A stretch of DNA of 64,000 nt from assembly GCF_002878395.1 (NCBI RefSeq), contig NC_061120.1:112828158-112892157 (forward strand), written 5' to 3'. The translations under genes and the position numbers were made by a program. Source of the DNA: Capsicum annuum (taxonomy: Eukaryota; Streptophyta; Magnoliopsida; Solanales; Solanaceae). Of the stretch, positions 11,001 through 22,375 are shown in pieces. Under the pieces are notes generated by a model, which saw only the letters and a program-made list of their open reading frames with translations, was not told where the DNA came from and ran no database searches. Within the stretch, counting starts at the first letter, position 1. Every line of letters begins with the position of its first letter.

Positions 11001-12393
11001 GTGATTTATATCCTTTCTTTAGGCTCATCACTTGGTAGAGAAGGTATATTTGTCTTATGTGGCCCATATTCGCAATACTAGTATCGATTCACCACTTTTT
11101 CTAGATTTTATTCATATTATTCATGAGTTCATGAATGTTTGTCCTATGGATTTGCCTGGTATGCCACCAGATCGTGATATTAACTTTATCATTAATGTTG
11201 AACTGGGCACCAAGACCATATCTATTCCTTCTTATTGTATGGCTCCTATATATTTAAGGGATTAATTGTCGGAAATTCATGTATAGGGATTTATCTGGCC
11301 TAGTGTATTACCCTGGGCGCACCACTCTTATTTGTAAGGAAAAATGATGGGTCCTTGTATATATGTATTGATTATCAATAGTTGAAAAATGTCATGGTTG
11401 AGAATAAGTATCCTCGTCCTTATATTAATGATTTGTTTGTCTAGTTTTTAGGTGATTTCATGTTTTCAAAGATTGATTTGAGATTCGGGTATCACCAAGT
11501 GAGGATTAAAGCTTCGCATATTTTGAAGATAAATTTTTGGACTCAAAATGGTCATTATGAGTTCTTGGTCATGTCCTTTGGGTTGACCAATGCCCCAGCC
11601 ATATTCAAGGAGTTGATGAACCTGCTATTCTAACCATATCTCGTCTCCTTTGTTTACTCTAAGGGTGAGGCTGACCATGAGGGGCATTTGTGGATTGTAC
11701 TTCAGAGATTGACAGATGAGAAGTTATATGCTAAGTTCTCCAAGTGTGAGTTTTGATTAGAGTATGTCTCTTTCTTAGGTCATGTTATGACCAAGGATGG
11801 TATCATGGTTGATCCCACCAAGATTCTAATAGTTTGTGATTGGGCTAGGACTATTTCTCCTACAGATATTCAGAGTTTTGTTGGTTTATAAGGCTGCTAT
11901 CAGCACTTTATTAGGGGGGTTTTCATCTATTATAGATTCAATGACCAAGTAGACTCAAGAAGAAGGTTTTCTTTTAGCAACAGATGCTTATAGGCGAGGT
12001 CTTAAAACCTCAAGGATTTATTGACATCAACTTCTATTTTGACTTTACCCAAGGAAGGTACGGGATTTACCTTCCTTTGTAATGTTTCTGGTGTTGGTTT
12101 AGGTGTTGTGTTGATGTATGAGGGTAAGGTGATTGAGTATTTTTTATACGAGTTGAAGCCTTATGAGAAGAATTACCCTACCCATAATTTTGAGTTATGC
12201 ATGGTTAAATTTGCCTTGATGTTGTGGAGGCACTATTTGTGTGGAGTCCATTGTGAAATCTTCTTGGATCATTATAGCCTTCAGTATTTCTTCACCCAAT
12301 GAGATCTTAATATGAGGTAGAGTCATTGTCTTGAGTTTCTTAAGGAAGATGACCTTACTATTCTCTATCATCCAGGAAAGGCTAATATGGTTG
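11001..12393 (+). pseudogene. element C reverse transcriptase and RNase H
   Basis: The linker to RT is readable at 11032-11265 (DLPGMPPDRDINF, 'SIPSYCMAPIYL'). RT motifs follow: 'KNDGSLYICIDYQ', '[11 protein letters not shown]' (first catalytic Asp kept) and '[17 protein letters not shown]'. The block with the F/YxDD catalytic box is missing: 'PYLVSF' runs directly into '[13 protein letters not shown]' at about 11652, an in-frame loss of about nine residues relative to element A. Then come '[11 protein letters not shown]', 'FLGHVMTKDGIMVDPTK' and RNase H at 12021-12302 (GVGLGVVLMYEGK, 'NYPTHNFELCMVKFA', 'EIFLDH'), where the usual CDASG reads CNVSG. The copia-like element interrupts RNase H at 12394; the frame resumes at 18855. 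Confidence 0.85.
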
Positions 12394-13132
12394 TGTTGAA
12401 ACCCTGAGGGTTGCACCACACAGTGAAGGACCAGGTCCCTTAAGGTCAATCACAGGCAAAAATATAGTAAAAGCAACCAGGAATCAAAATACAGTGTAGG
12501 AATAGTGAAAACACAAGATTGTTATGTGGAAATCTAGGAAGATAAAAACCATGGCTTTTCCTTACAAGCACAAAAAATATACACTATAATCAACCTCCTA
12601 ATTATATTCTAGATTTTAGCTTAACTCTACGCTCCTTTTAATAGTAGCAACTCTACCACATGTTCATCTTTGTAACTCTACCAAGGACCCTCTCTACTGA
12701 TTAACTCATATCAGTCAAAAGCTTAGGCTATCCACCTAAGCACCTATCTCAACAAATGAAAACACTACTCTTATAACATGAGTAGTTCAATTAAAAATCA
12801 TTACTCACTCAAGAAAAATTTCAATTTAAGCTCACATAAATAGCTAATAACTTAAGCAGTATTGAAATGGGGTTTTTGGTTGCTTCTCTTCACTCTTTGT
12901 AATTTGTGCAAAATTCCATTTGATAAAGAGGCTTCTCTTTATTTTTATATCTGAGTGATGATTAGGGATGAAATATCATTGGACTAGCTATCCTAATTAG
13001 TAGAAAATAGCACCTACATGTTTGTTACACAATAGGACAAACTTTGCAGACAACTCGTGCCGCTGTACTGTACCTTGCACATCTAAGGACATGGTACCTT
13101 GTAGTTTAGCTACTCATCATTAAAACTATATA
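12394..13132 (-). repeat. 3' LTR of the copia-like element
   Basis: 739 bp, starting 'TGTTGAAACCC' and ending 'CTATATA' on the plus strand (the right copy ends CTATACA). It aligns along its length with 18144-18854, for example 'gattgcaccacacaatgag'-type text at both starts and 'tactcactcaagaa' in both. It includes the 11-bp palindrome GGACCAGGTCC at 12428. Confidence 0.9.
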
Positions 13133-13153
13133 TAATAAATTTCCCCCCTTTGA
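13133..13153 (-). other. polypurine tract, copia-like element
   Basis: On the minus strand this reads 'aaaggggggaaattt', directly before the 3' LTR, as expected for the plus-strand primer of LTR retrotransposons. Confidence 0.7.
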
Positions 13154-13689
13154 TGATGACAAACCTACCATACAATTTTGTGCATCAATGCATATTTATT
13201 ACATTTAATCAGTGTGATTACCACCTAAAGATGAATGTTCCCTCTATCATCATGCAACACAAAGACCTAGTACCTTGTTGTCATTTGAAGCAAAATCTTC
13301 TTGTTTGCTTCCCCCTATCACTATTCCATAACATATCATTCACTTGGCATATCACTTCCTCCCCCTATCATTATGCCATTCACATTTACCTAGAACACCT
13401 GGTACCTGGTCCCCGACTCTATGTACTCCGTATTCCCTATTTTGTCATCATTGAAAAGTAAAGAAAGTAAATCGAGAGTAAATTAAGCACAAATTAGTTA
13501 ACTCATGGCCACTAGGTAATAGTAACATGAAGTACAACTTTGTAAGAAAGAGAACAAATGTAAACCACAAAGAAAATATTCCTTCATAAGTAGGATAAGT
13601 ATTATTGAGTGCATAAATTAAATGTTTTGAGGTAAAAAGCAACAGGAATTACGAAGAATTAACTAGTGAAGGACTAGGACGAAGAGTTT
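13154..13689. other. non-coding interval of the copia-like element
   Basis: Lies between the domain pseudogene and the polypurine tract. Contains 'cctggtacctggtcccc' near 13388 and 'cctagtacc' near 13266, variants of the GGACC/GGTCC motif repeated through this element. Short open frames here show no recognisable domain. Confidence 0.4.
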
Positions 13690-14900
13690 GAAGGAATAGG
13701 TTCAGGTTGTTATTGAGATGCCTTATCTTTACATTTGACCTAAGGACCTTTTCAGTTAAGATTTACACCCTCTTCTTTGGTTCAACATTCTTAATTCTAA
13801 GCATTTCATCGTGACATAGGCTTTCTTTGGAGAGATGCTCTATTGTCTCCTAAAGATTGTTGATTTCCTCATCCTTGGCAGCTAAACTGCCCTTTAGTTC
13901 CTCTATTTCCTTGCTAAGCTCCGTTTAATAAATGCTACTTGATTTGACATATTCATTCTTGAACAATGTATTCATGCCAAGTATTTGAAGCACAGTCCCT
14001 TGGGTTTAATTCTCACAGACAATACAAAATTTGTCAAATACCCTGTTCAACAAATATCCATCAGGCATGCCATGCTTTCCATTCTTTCCAACCTTTTTAT
14101 AAATGTGTTCTATCATCAATGCAGGTAGATTAATAAATTTAAAGATACTAAGGCATTCTATTACATAAAAATAAGTTGATGAGGCAATACTTTTCTTTTG
14201 TGACCTAGGTAGAATCACATTGTTCACAAAGTTAAAGACCAATTGAAACTCACTCTTGAGTGATTTCTTACTCACTACAACCACATATTTTCCTTTGACC
14301 TTGGATGCCTGTTCTCAGAATTTAATTAAAGACAACTGCTTGGAGATAGTTCTCACCCCATAAATAGGAATTTCCAAAATCCTTCCTAGTGTTTCCTCAT
14401 TAAACATTTTGTTTTGGACATGTTCAATGAAATTCATCTCATTTTATAAGAATTCCAAAGTGAAATAGAATTTCCTAACTATCTCATCAAAAACAGTGGG
14501 AATAGGTCCTTCCATGAGATGCATCCCACCTTGATGTTTAACACCTTTTAATTCTTTAAGAACCTATTTCTAACTTTCTTGGATATAACCTCACTTTTCT
14601 CCACATTTTTCTTTCTAGTATAAGTGATCACGGATTCTCTTTCAACTACTATTCTCTTTTTCAAACCATCTTCCTCAAGAGTCAGCTGCTTATAAATAAA
14701 ACTTCCAGAACATTTTCCTTAAATTCTTGGTATTTTACTGACATAAATTTTCTTGTGATCAACTATGATTTTACCTAGGCTATTTGACAATAATTTAATG
14801 TTTTCAATAACCATCACAACATCATCAGAACAGTTTTTAGGATTTAGGGATGATTCTTTATAAACAGCATGAATGATGAGGGACTTAAGCATTGGATGGG
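13690..14900 (-). pseudogene. 'putative plant transposon protein' domain (PF20167-like) in the copia-like element
   Basis: Minus-strand frames spell the characteristic words of this plant-specific domain, in order: 'MEGPIPTVFDEIVRKFYF', 'NEETLGRILEIPIYG', 'EFQLVFNFVNNVILPRS', 'SIASSTYFYVIECLSIF', 'INLPALMIEHIYKKV' and 'GKHGMPDGYLLNRVF', followed by a Glu/Lys-rich coiled-coil tail (about 13940-13740, 'IEELKGSLAAKDEEINNL'). The longest open piece is 14006-14284. A frame change near 14530 and several stops break it. The function of the domain is not established; despite the family name no catalytic motif is visible. It replaces pol in this element. Assignment is from memory of the family. Confidence 0.7.
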
Positions 14901-16199
14901 TAAGAGAAGAATGATGTTTTTTTTGGAAGGTTTGGTAAAGGACATTTAGCTATGATAAGCTTAGAATCCTTTGAAGGATATGAAAATTAAAGAGCTGCAA
15001 CCATCAAGAAGATTTTTCTCTTAGAAAGGTTGTTTGGCATTTTGATTTTCCCTTTTAATAAGAGATTGAGTGGGTGTAGCAATATTAAATGAAAATAAGT
15101 ACAAGGAAGGGTTTTCTGGGTTAACAAGATATAATTAATTTTAGGATTTTAGGTGACTTACCTTCCCTTTTAGAATAAGACAACTTTTTCTAACATAATG
15201 ACGGGGAGAGCACGACTTTTTCTTCATAGAACAGACAAAATTTTCACATACATGATACTAATCTAAGAGATAGGGACCAAGTAACTCTCTAATCTAACTG
15301 AATATTTAACTTTGTGCTTGTTACATCTGACCACATCAAAATTTGCTCCCATGGGTATATATCTACAAGGGTACGGTACTGAGTTAGACCAACATGTACC
15401 TAATTTACCAAGAATACCTGCCTCCTGAACATAGCTAATTTTCTGAAGACACTCATTCATATGTTAGGTTAGGTTAATTTAAATCACTTCTTTCTTCAGT
15501 ACTTTATCCTCAGCACACCCTCTATTTGGAATTATTAAGGGATCAACCATTAGTTATGAGAACTAGGTGCAAGTATTTGACTCATTCACACTGCTTCATG
15601 CTCCTACTTTTGAGATGAATTCCTTTAGGACCAGGTCCCTGAGAATTATGACATGACTATTTCTTGTTGGTGCTCTACTTGAGTTGGGATCGGTGACTAT
15701 CATTCTGAAGTAATATCATTCTCACCTGCACCTTTCAGCCTTTCACCATCATTATCATGAATGAATTCTTCAGTTTTTGAGACTTTCCTTGAGAATTTCA
15801 GCTCTGTTTTTCTAGGGACCAGGTCCTTTAAAATTAATTATTTCACCTGAGACTCATCCATCTTGAAGTATCTTGAGAGAGAGAATACAGTTAGATCTTC
15901 CAACATTAAGCCTTTTAGTCACTTATGTTTAATGATCATTCCTGACTGTAATTCTCTTACTCATACCTGAGGCCATGATCTCTTAGCAGATTTGGGAATC
16001 CATTTGAGTATGACTTTCCCGTAGTAGCTCAATGGTGTGATCAAATACTTATTGGTCTATCTATATAGATAGTTCCTTTTCACATTTTTTTAGTATTGAA
16101 ACCTATTGAATATGAATTACCTTACTGAAGGTGTCAAGAACCGTTCATTCTAGCTCTAATCCAGATCTCACAATTTTTTTGTATGCCCGTTTCTTCCAA
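14901..16199. other. coding-poor interval of the copia-like element
   Basis: It sits where copia pol would lie. I see no protease, integrase or RT words on either strand. Two exact GGACCAGGTCC palindromes occur (15628 and 15816), with variants near 15273. The short minus-strand frame 15263-15460 shows no domain. It could be an intron-like or spacer region between gag and the second domain. Confidence 0.45.
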
Positions 16200-18086
16200 A
16201 ATGAGTACATTAAAGCTTGTGTACCTTATTATTAGTATCATGAGCAACCTTAACTTGAGACCCACAAACTTGGGTTCCTTCTTGATAACCAAGACCCATA
16301 TAATTTTTAGCATCTTGACTAGTTAAGTTAAAAAAGATATGAGATAATGTAGTCCATTGTAGGGTTTTTTTAAGTTCTTCCTTCAGACACACTAGGTCCC
16401 TCTTGAATTGTTTATTCTTTTGGAGTGAAGACATAAGAAGATTTTTGGAATCATCCAATTTTTCTTCAAGCTCAACCTTAAACATTGATTATTTTATCTT
16501 CTTTTTACTCTCACAAGCATCTACTTTCTCCAGTTGACTCACCAAGCTCAAATTTTTAGAGTTGATCTTAGTAACCTATTGCTTAGTTTAAAATATTTAG
16601 AGAGTCAAAGCTTTCAATTCCAGCTCCTGATCTTCTATATTTCCTTCTAAAGCATTATTTTTCTCTTTATCACTAGCATTGTTAGCTTTCTCCAGTTGAT
16701 TAACTAAGCTTAAATTTTTAGATTTCATCTTTCCCACCAGTTCTTTTGTTTAAGATATCTAGATGGTTAGAGCTATCAATTCAAGGTCTTGACTTTCTAT
16801 CTTTTCATCCAGAGCAAGTTTTTCATTAGTTATTTCACACATGGAATCAATCAATACACTAGCAAGCTTTTTTTTATTTTTCTAGTAGAATAATTCTCTA
16901 AGTTTTCTTTAAAGTCAGAAAGTGTAACCTCATTTTCTTCTTCTTATATAGTGTTTGCCATAAAAGCAAATAAGGAATAAAAGGTCACTTTTTCATTCTC
17001 CACTGCCAGCATGGAAACATCATCCTGCTTCCCATCTTTCTCAAATTCACTAGAAGAGTCTCCAGACATTACTAGAGCTTGCCTTACTGCATAATTAATA
17101 GTAGACTTTTTTCTTAATTGTATAGGGACCTAGTACCTGTTCTTTCTTTTTCCACAAAGTCTTCAAGATATTCTTGATAGGCAAATTTGTGCATTGGATA
17201 ATACTTAATGAAGTGCTCAGGACTTCCGTATTTATTACAAACCTTCACAGTGCCTCTCTTTTTACTGCTACTCCCACTTTTTTAAAACTGGCCAATTTGT
17301 CTCATAGATCTAATAGTTATTTTGGCCAAATAGGCAATATCTGTGTCTTCTTTATTAGAATGTGATTTAAATGCTTTTAGTGCCAGATATTTTTTCCTTT
17401 TTTCCTTTCTTCTTCTCCTTCTCTTGGTGCTTTTTGAGCTCATGAGTTTTTAGATTTCCAATCAGTTCATCCATGGTGAGGGTCTTCATATTGTTTGCTT
17501 CAGTTATGGAATCTACTTTGCTTTCCCGGGACTTAAGAAGAACCTCAAAAATCTTCCTTGCTTGCTTGTTTACTAGAATCACTTCTCCCAACTAATAAAG
17601 CTCATCAGTGATAGAAGTGAATCTTGTATTTATTTCTTGGACAATTTCTCCTTCTTTCATGATGAAGGTTTCATACTTAGTAGTCAGCATGTCTATTTTA
17701 AAACTCTTCACATCAGTAGTACTTTTATGTGAAAGCCTCAAGCAATCCCAAATCTTTTGGGCATTTTCACAAGTTGAGATCCTATTATATTCATCAGTCC
17801 CTCTACCATAAATTAATAGTTTCTTGTCCTTTTAATTATTCTTAATTTTTCTTTCTATCTTTATCATCATACTCTCTCCTACTTTGAACAACCATTCAAG
17901 TAATTTCTCTTTCTTTGACTTCTTTAACAGGAACATGAGCTCCATAAAGGATTTTGTCCTCAGTTATCTATATTCATCCATAATAAAGTCAAATATCCTA
18001 GTTTTCCACCACCCATAATACATCCTATTGAATATTTTTGGTCTATTTGTAGATTTCCTTTATTCTAGATTAGGTATAGCAACCAT
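16200..18086 (-). pseudogene. Ty1/copia gag (UBN2-type) with long coiled-coil tail
   Basis: Starts at about 18086 on the minus strand (MVAIPNLE). In order: 'GWWKTRIFDFIMDE' (capsid N-terminus), 'LLIYGRGTDEYNRIS', 'ENAQKIWDCL', 'KIDMLTTKYETF', 'INTRFTSITDEL', 'TMDELIGNLKTHELKK' (open at 17591-17367), then the acidic 'MSGDSSSEFE' region near 17060 and a Lys/Glu-rich coiled coil from about 16900 to 16210 (for example 16485-16210). A Cys/His knuckle is reduced to 'THFGRNGHTKK' near 16200. At least a dozen stops and shifts break it. This is the normal copia gag architecture; only the absence of pol downstream is odd. Confidence 0.8.
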
Positions 18087-18129
18087 GCTAACCAAGACAC
18101 TTTAGATGTGTACCTTCTAGAGTGATCTT

Positions 18130-18142
18130 TCTCTAATACAAT
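18130..18142 (-). other. primer-binding site (Met type), copia-like element
   Basis: The minus strand reads 'attgtattagag', next to the 5' LTR; compare TTGGTATCAGAGC. One or two changes. It fixes the minus orientation. Confidence 0.65.
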
Positions 18143-18143
18143 T

Positions 18144-18854
18144 TATTGAAGCCCTGAGGATTGCACCACACAATGAGGGACCAGGTTCATTAAGGACAAT
18201 CATAAGAAAAATATAATAAAGCAACCATAAATTAAAATACAGTGCGGGAAGAGTAAAAGCATAAGATTTTTATGTGGAAATACAGAAAGGGAGAAACCAT
18301 GACTTTCCCTCACAAGCACAAAAGAAATCTACTATAATCAACCTCCTTATTAAATTTTAGATTTTACCCTAACTCTAGGCTCGCTAAACTCTACTATGAG
18401 CTCATCTTGCTCTACCAAGGACCCTTTTACTAACTAACTCTAATCAGTCACAAGATTAGGAAACTCTACCTAAGAACCTCTCTTAAAAATGAAAACATTA
18501 CTCTTATAAGATAATTAAGTCAATTATAAATCATTACTCACTCAAGAATAATTTAATTTAAGCTCACATAAATAGATAAGAACTTGAAAAGTATTAAAAT
18601 GGGATTTTTAGCTACCTTTCTTCACTCTTTGTAATTTGTGCAAAATGCTTTTTATGAAGAGGTGTCTATTTCCTTTTATAGTTGAGTAATGATTAGGGCT
18701 AAAAGATCATTGGACCAGCTGTCCTAATCAGTACAAAATAGCACCTACAAGTTTGTTACACAAGAGGAAAAAATTGTGTGGACATTGTACTGTACCTTGC
18801 ACATCTAGGTACTTGGTCCCTTATAGTTTAGCAGTTTATTATAAAAACTATACA
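18144..18854 (-). repeat. 5' LTR of the copia-like element
   Basis: 711 bp, homologous to 12394-13132 with small indels. It contains 'ggaccaggttc' at 18178 and 'ggtacttggtccc' near 18809. It ends CTATACA at 18854 (TGTATAG when read 5' to 3' on the minus strand). Confidence 0.9.
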
Positions 18855-19100
18855 TTGTTGGTTATACGTTTCTTAAGCCATAAGTCGACTAGTATGGGTA
18901 GCTTTGCACATCTTTCGACCCAGGAGAAGCCTTTAGCCTTAGAGATTCAGTCTTTTTCTAACTAGTTTATTAGGCTTGATATTTCTACACCTAGGTATGT
19001 TTTAGAATTTATGGACTCTAGATCATCTTTAATGGAGTAGATTCGAGCTTATTATCTTAATGAAGTTAGGTGGAGAGTGATTCTAGATAAGGTGTTGAGA
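18855..19100 (+). pseudogene. element C, end of RNase H and start of integrase
   Basis: Resumes the frame broken at 12393: 'SMGSFAHLSTQEKPLAL', 'IRLDISTPRYVLEF', 'SSLMEQIRAYY' and 'VILDKVLRG'. This is the connection between RNase H and the integrase zinc region in Tekay elements. The frame ends abruptly at about 19100, where gag sequence of another element begins; integrase and the 3' LTR of C are absent. Confidence 0.75.
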
Positions 19101-19538
19101 GGCATGGTAAGCCTTTGAGGAGTTTGTCTTTTGGTTATTCTAGTTTGGTTGTTCTTCTAGTTTCAGTATAGAACTTGGTTATATTATGGTTGTGGGACTT
19201 TTTTCCATTTATTAAAAGTGTGCCCCAGTCGAGGAGTGATGGTTCCTTCAACTTAGAGTGTTCTAGCGATTAGGGCAGTACATTTCCCAACTAAAGGCAG
19301 TGTGCATGGTTATATAGGTGGTCTCGAGGGTTCTTTTGGCATTTCTTAGTAATGTAGGATAGGTGATCAGTCAGGATCCCAGGAAGCTGGCAAGCATCAT
19401 CAGTTATATGCCTTACCTACTAAACCCAAGGCTGAGTCTATAGATGTTATTATCACAAGTGCGATTCTGGTGTTTCATCAGTTGTCTTTTTCTTTATTTG
19501 ATTTAGGAGTCACTTATTCTTATATGTCTACTTATTAT
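19101..19538 (+). pseudogene. element A gag end (zinc knuckle) and protease start
   Basis: Aligns with element B at about 52845-53290: 'tttgtcttttggttattctag' type text, then a knuckle reading Y-x2-C-x4-H-x4-C ('YYGCGTFFHLLKVC', first Cys changed to Tyr), a Gly/Ser-rich linker and protease words 'YALPTKPKAESIDVIITSAI', 'SFSLFDLGVTYSYMSTYY'. The catalytic Asp is present but the D-S-G box reads D-L-G. It is cut at 19538 by the LARD-like element and continues at 28944. Confidence 0.75.
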
Positions 19539-21930
19539 TGTCACACCCCTAACCTAGAATGAGCGGAAAAGAACCATATAAGTATGTGTGGTACAACTGA
19601 CATATATTCTAAACAATTGTAAGGGCCAATGCAAATGCACAATTCTAGCTCATTGAGTTCAACTGATATGCACAAGTGAATTTGTGACTACAGGAGACAA
19701 CTTGATACTGTCTACAAAGCTTCTAAGATAAATTATAATTATAACAAGAAAGGTCACTGTGACAGAGCCTCAACACACTTAAACTATGATCAGAAACATG
19801 ATTATATAGTACTAGACATTTATTAGCTCCACGTAAAAGAGAAGCTCACCAACTGCTTTGTCAAATATGGACAAGTTCCTAGTATAGAAGTCTGCTCATC
19901 GGTATATCTGATCCTGTATTTAGAAAAATATAGTGCCCCCTAACGTAGGGACGTTAGTACATAAAAAATATGTACTATTATGTAAAGCAGACAGAATAAC
20001 AAGTAAATGTATAAGGATGCTCAATGAATCAAATAATATAATGAGAAACTATGGATGATTGAATACTGAGCCTCTTATATGAAACTATAACTTATTAGAA
20101 GACGAGTGACAAATATATCAATATTAGACTATTATCTATGCTTTTGCCTTATTTATTTATCCTGCAACGCCTTACGAATAAATTATCATCATTAAGGGCC
20201 TAATCATTTGCTTAAGTGATGTCATGTGCCTACTTTTAATACAAATAATCATATATGGCCCATCGAGGGCATTCTATGTGAAGTGTACCACATGTGTTAT
20301 CCAGATACTCTTAACTATGATTTTATACATATAGCTGCAATCGCGGTCTGATACAGGGTACACCCTTCCTTGGGGCTCACTATATGGGTCTCCCTGCAGG
20401 CCATATGTGCCATATATTGGCTTGAGTCAAGGGCACCCCAGCTGACTCCAAATGCAAATGATTCCATAAAGGTGGGTACGCCACAATGTTTGGGCTCACT
20501 ATATTTGTCTGGTCTTGATTCGGTACACAGAATCATGTCGAGCAATATGCCAAGCCAAACCTATGTACCCTTCCATCGATAAGTTTTATCTAGTAGTACT
20601 GTATAGGCCTATGAAAGGGCATCATGATAAGTACTATTCAGCCATTAAAGTAATGTTTCTCATATTCCACTACTTCTCTACTAGTGTCGAGCTATTCAAA
20701 TGCTAGTTCTTATTTTATTCTATCACTATATTCCTATGTGATCCAATATACAAATGTGACTATGCTATGTCCATTTATTCTAAACTTACTGCATGTGATA
20801 GACCTAATATATGGATTCTAAGACTTTTAAACACACATGAATACAAATATATGTCACTCTATTGATACTTGACTGGACAAGGGTAGGAATGAATACTACA
20901 ACGCTAATAAGTCGACGCATGAAGGATGGAGACAAGTAATTAAAAATAAGAAGGGAACATTTATATTGTGGTGATATTAGGCATATGATCAAGTGTTAAA
21001 TGCATAGAATGTGAAAGATTTTTTTCTCCATAGAAATTATACTATATCAATTCTGCTAGGAGAAACAAATGACTATGAGTTATATCTTCACGACAACGGA
21101 GGGTTTAGCCTTACATACCACAATTAGATTCCATAATATACAACGAGCTACCCCTTTTATCTTATAGTAGGAAATATATATGAACTCATAGATAAAGTAG
21201 ATTTACGGGTTCCAAACCACTCCATAGATTCAATCTACATAGCCATAATTCATTCACTTCATACTTTACTATGAAATAAATTAATTAAACCACTACGACA
21301 TTTTATCGAACTCCTAGTGGACATAGATCTCCACAACCTCCATTTATGTTGCTTAAACAATCAACAACTCTTATCCTTAATGAAAAAATTTCCACAAACA
21401 TTCTTATATACAGAATGATTTACTTCACCTCCAACTAGTTAATTGTTCACCCAATACATAATTCCATAAATTCTACTCAATTTCAACTTTTCCTTTTTAT
21501 TCAAGAACCCTAACTAATCTAACCCACTTTAAAATATAGTATAAAGATTTAATTTAAATAACCTCAAATTCTTATCCATAGCCATATTCAAAAATAAGAT
21601 AAGAAATTTACCTTTTGGAGTTCAAATTCCAACTGTAGATACCATAAATCACTTCTTGAAATCCTTAGAAGTTGCCACAAAATTCTCGAGCTTATGATCC
21701 TAAAAATGTAGTTGTCCTTTCTCCGTTAACAATCCCTTTTTTGATAGTTTAGGTTAACTCTCCTCGTTGAAAATAGAGAAAGAGAAGGGAGAAAGAAACA
21801 TAAGAATGGTAACATTGGTTCTTGTTTTGCTGGAAAGTTCCAATGAAAGGTAATGAAATACTCACTTCATTTTTCTATTAATAGTAATTTAGAAGAAATA
21901 ATTAAAAAGTGGCCTCCACATGTTTCCAAT

Positions 21931-21961
<31 letters not shown>

Positions 21962-22145
21962 ACAAAATAAAGAGGCATCAAATATTGAGATATACTACTC
22001 TTCCTAATAACTAATATTATACCCTTCTACAATATTAACTTAGATTCACTTTTTTTTGATATGTTACAATATAATTCTCCTTGAAATATATGTACCATAT
22101 CCCTGTCTATAGATTAGGAGTTCAACTTATTCAAAATGTTAAACC
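19539..22145 (-). repeat. 3' LTR of the LARD-like element
   Basis: Homologous along its length to 26269-28943, starting with 'cctagaatgag' and 'ggaaaagaaccat' in both. It lacks the last 27 bp present at the right LTR terminus (28917-28943), so its TGTAACACC end and the adjoining polypurine tract were lost by a small deletion. It contains a (TA)12 microsatellite at 21937-21961. Confidence 0.9.
21937..21961. repeat. (AT)n microsatellite, left LTR copy
   Basis: About 12 AT units, at the same place as the longer run in the right LTR (28692-28729). Confidence 0.95.
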
Positions 22146-22200
22146 ATGTCTGTAAATAGGCCTATCATGAACCTATCAGCTAGCTAAAACACAAATAAAT

Positions 22201-22375
22201 ATGCTTCATAGACAAATATATGCACAAAATACATACAAATATGCTTCATAGAGTGTCACAACAAAGACATGCCAAATTACATACATATACACTTCATAGA
22301 GCATCGCAACAAAGATAAGCTAAATTACATACTCATACGCATCATAGAGTATCACGACAAATACAATACCCAATA
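22201..22375. repeat. 48-bp degenerate tandem repeat
   Basis: Three to four units starting at 'cttcatag' (about 22203, 22243, 22292 and, as 'catcatag', 22340), each with 'cacaacaaaga' and 'aaattacatac' parts. Confidence 0.75.

Larger units (their letters stand above)
12394..18854 (-). mobile_element. copia-like non-autonomous LTR element (gag plus plant-transposon-protein domain)
   Basis: A 6.46 kb element lying antisense inside RNase H of element C. It has two LTRs (12394-13132 and 18144-18854), a polypurine tract next to the left LTR and a Met-type PBS next to the right LTR, so it reads right to left. The internal region encodes a Ty1/copia gag (18086-16200) and then a 'putative plant transposon protein' domain (14900-13690); no protease, integrase, RT or RNase H is seen. 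It needs enzymes in trans. Host frame words resume after 18855 ('SMGSFAHLSTQEKPLAL'), which fixes it as an insertion. The flanks ggttg and ttgtt do not form a clean duplication. Confidence 0.85.

Noticed and set aside
12195..12449. 84-residue minus-strand frame
   Set aside because: Antisense of RNase H of element C, crossing the boundary of the copia-like element.
13690..14900. host regulatory gene with coiled coil
   Set aside because: Lies between gag and polypurine tract of an LTR element and carries the words of the plant-transposon-protein family; many stops.
12389..18859. target duplication of the copia-like element
   Set aside because: Flanks ggttg and ttgtt do not match cleanly; a shifted reading (gttgt/gttgg) is possible but not convincing.
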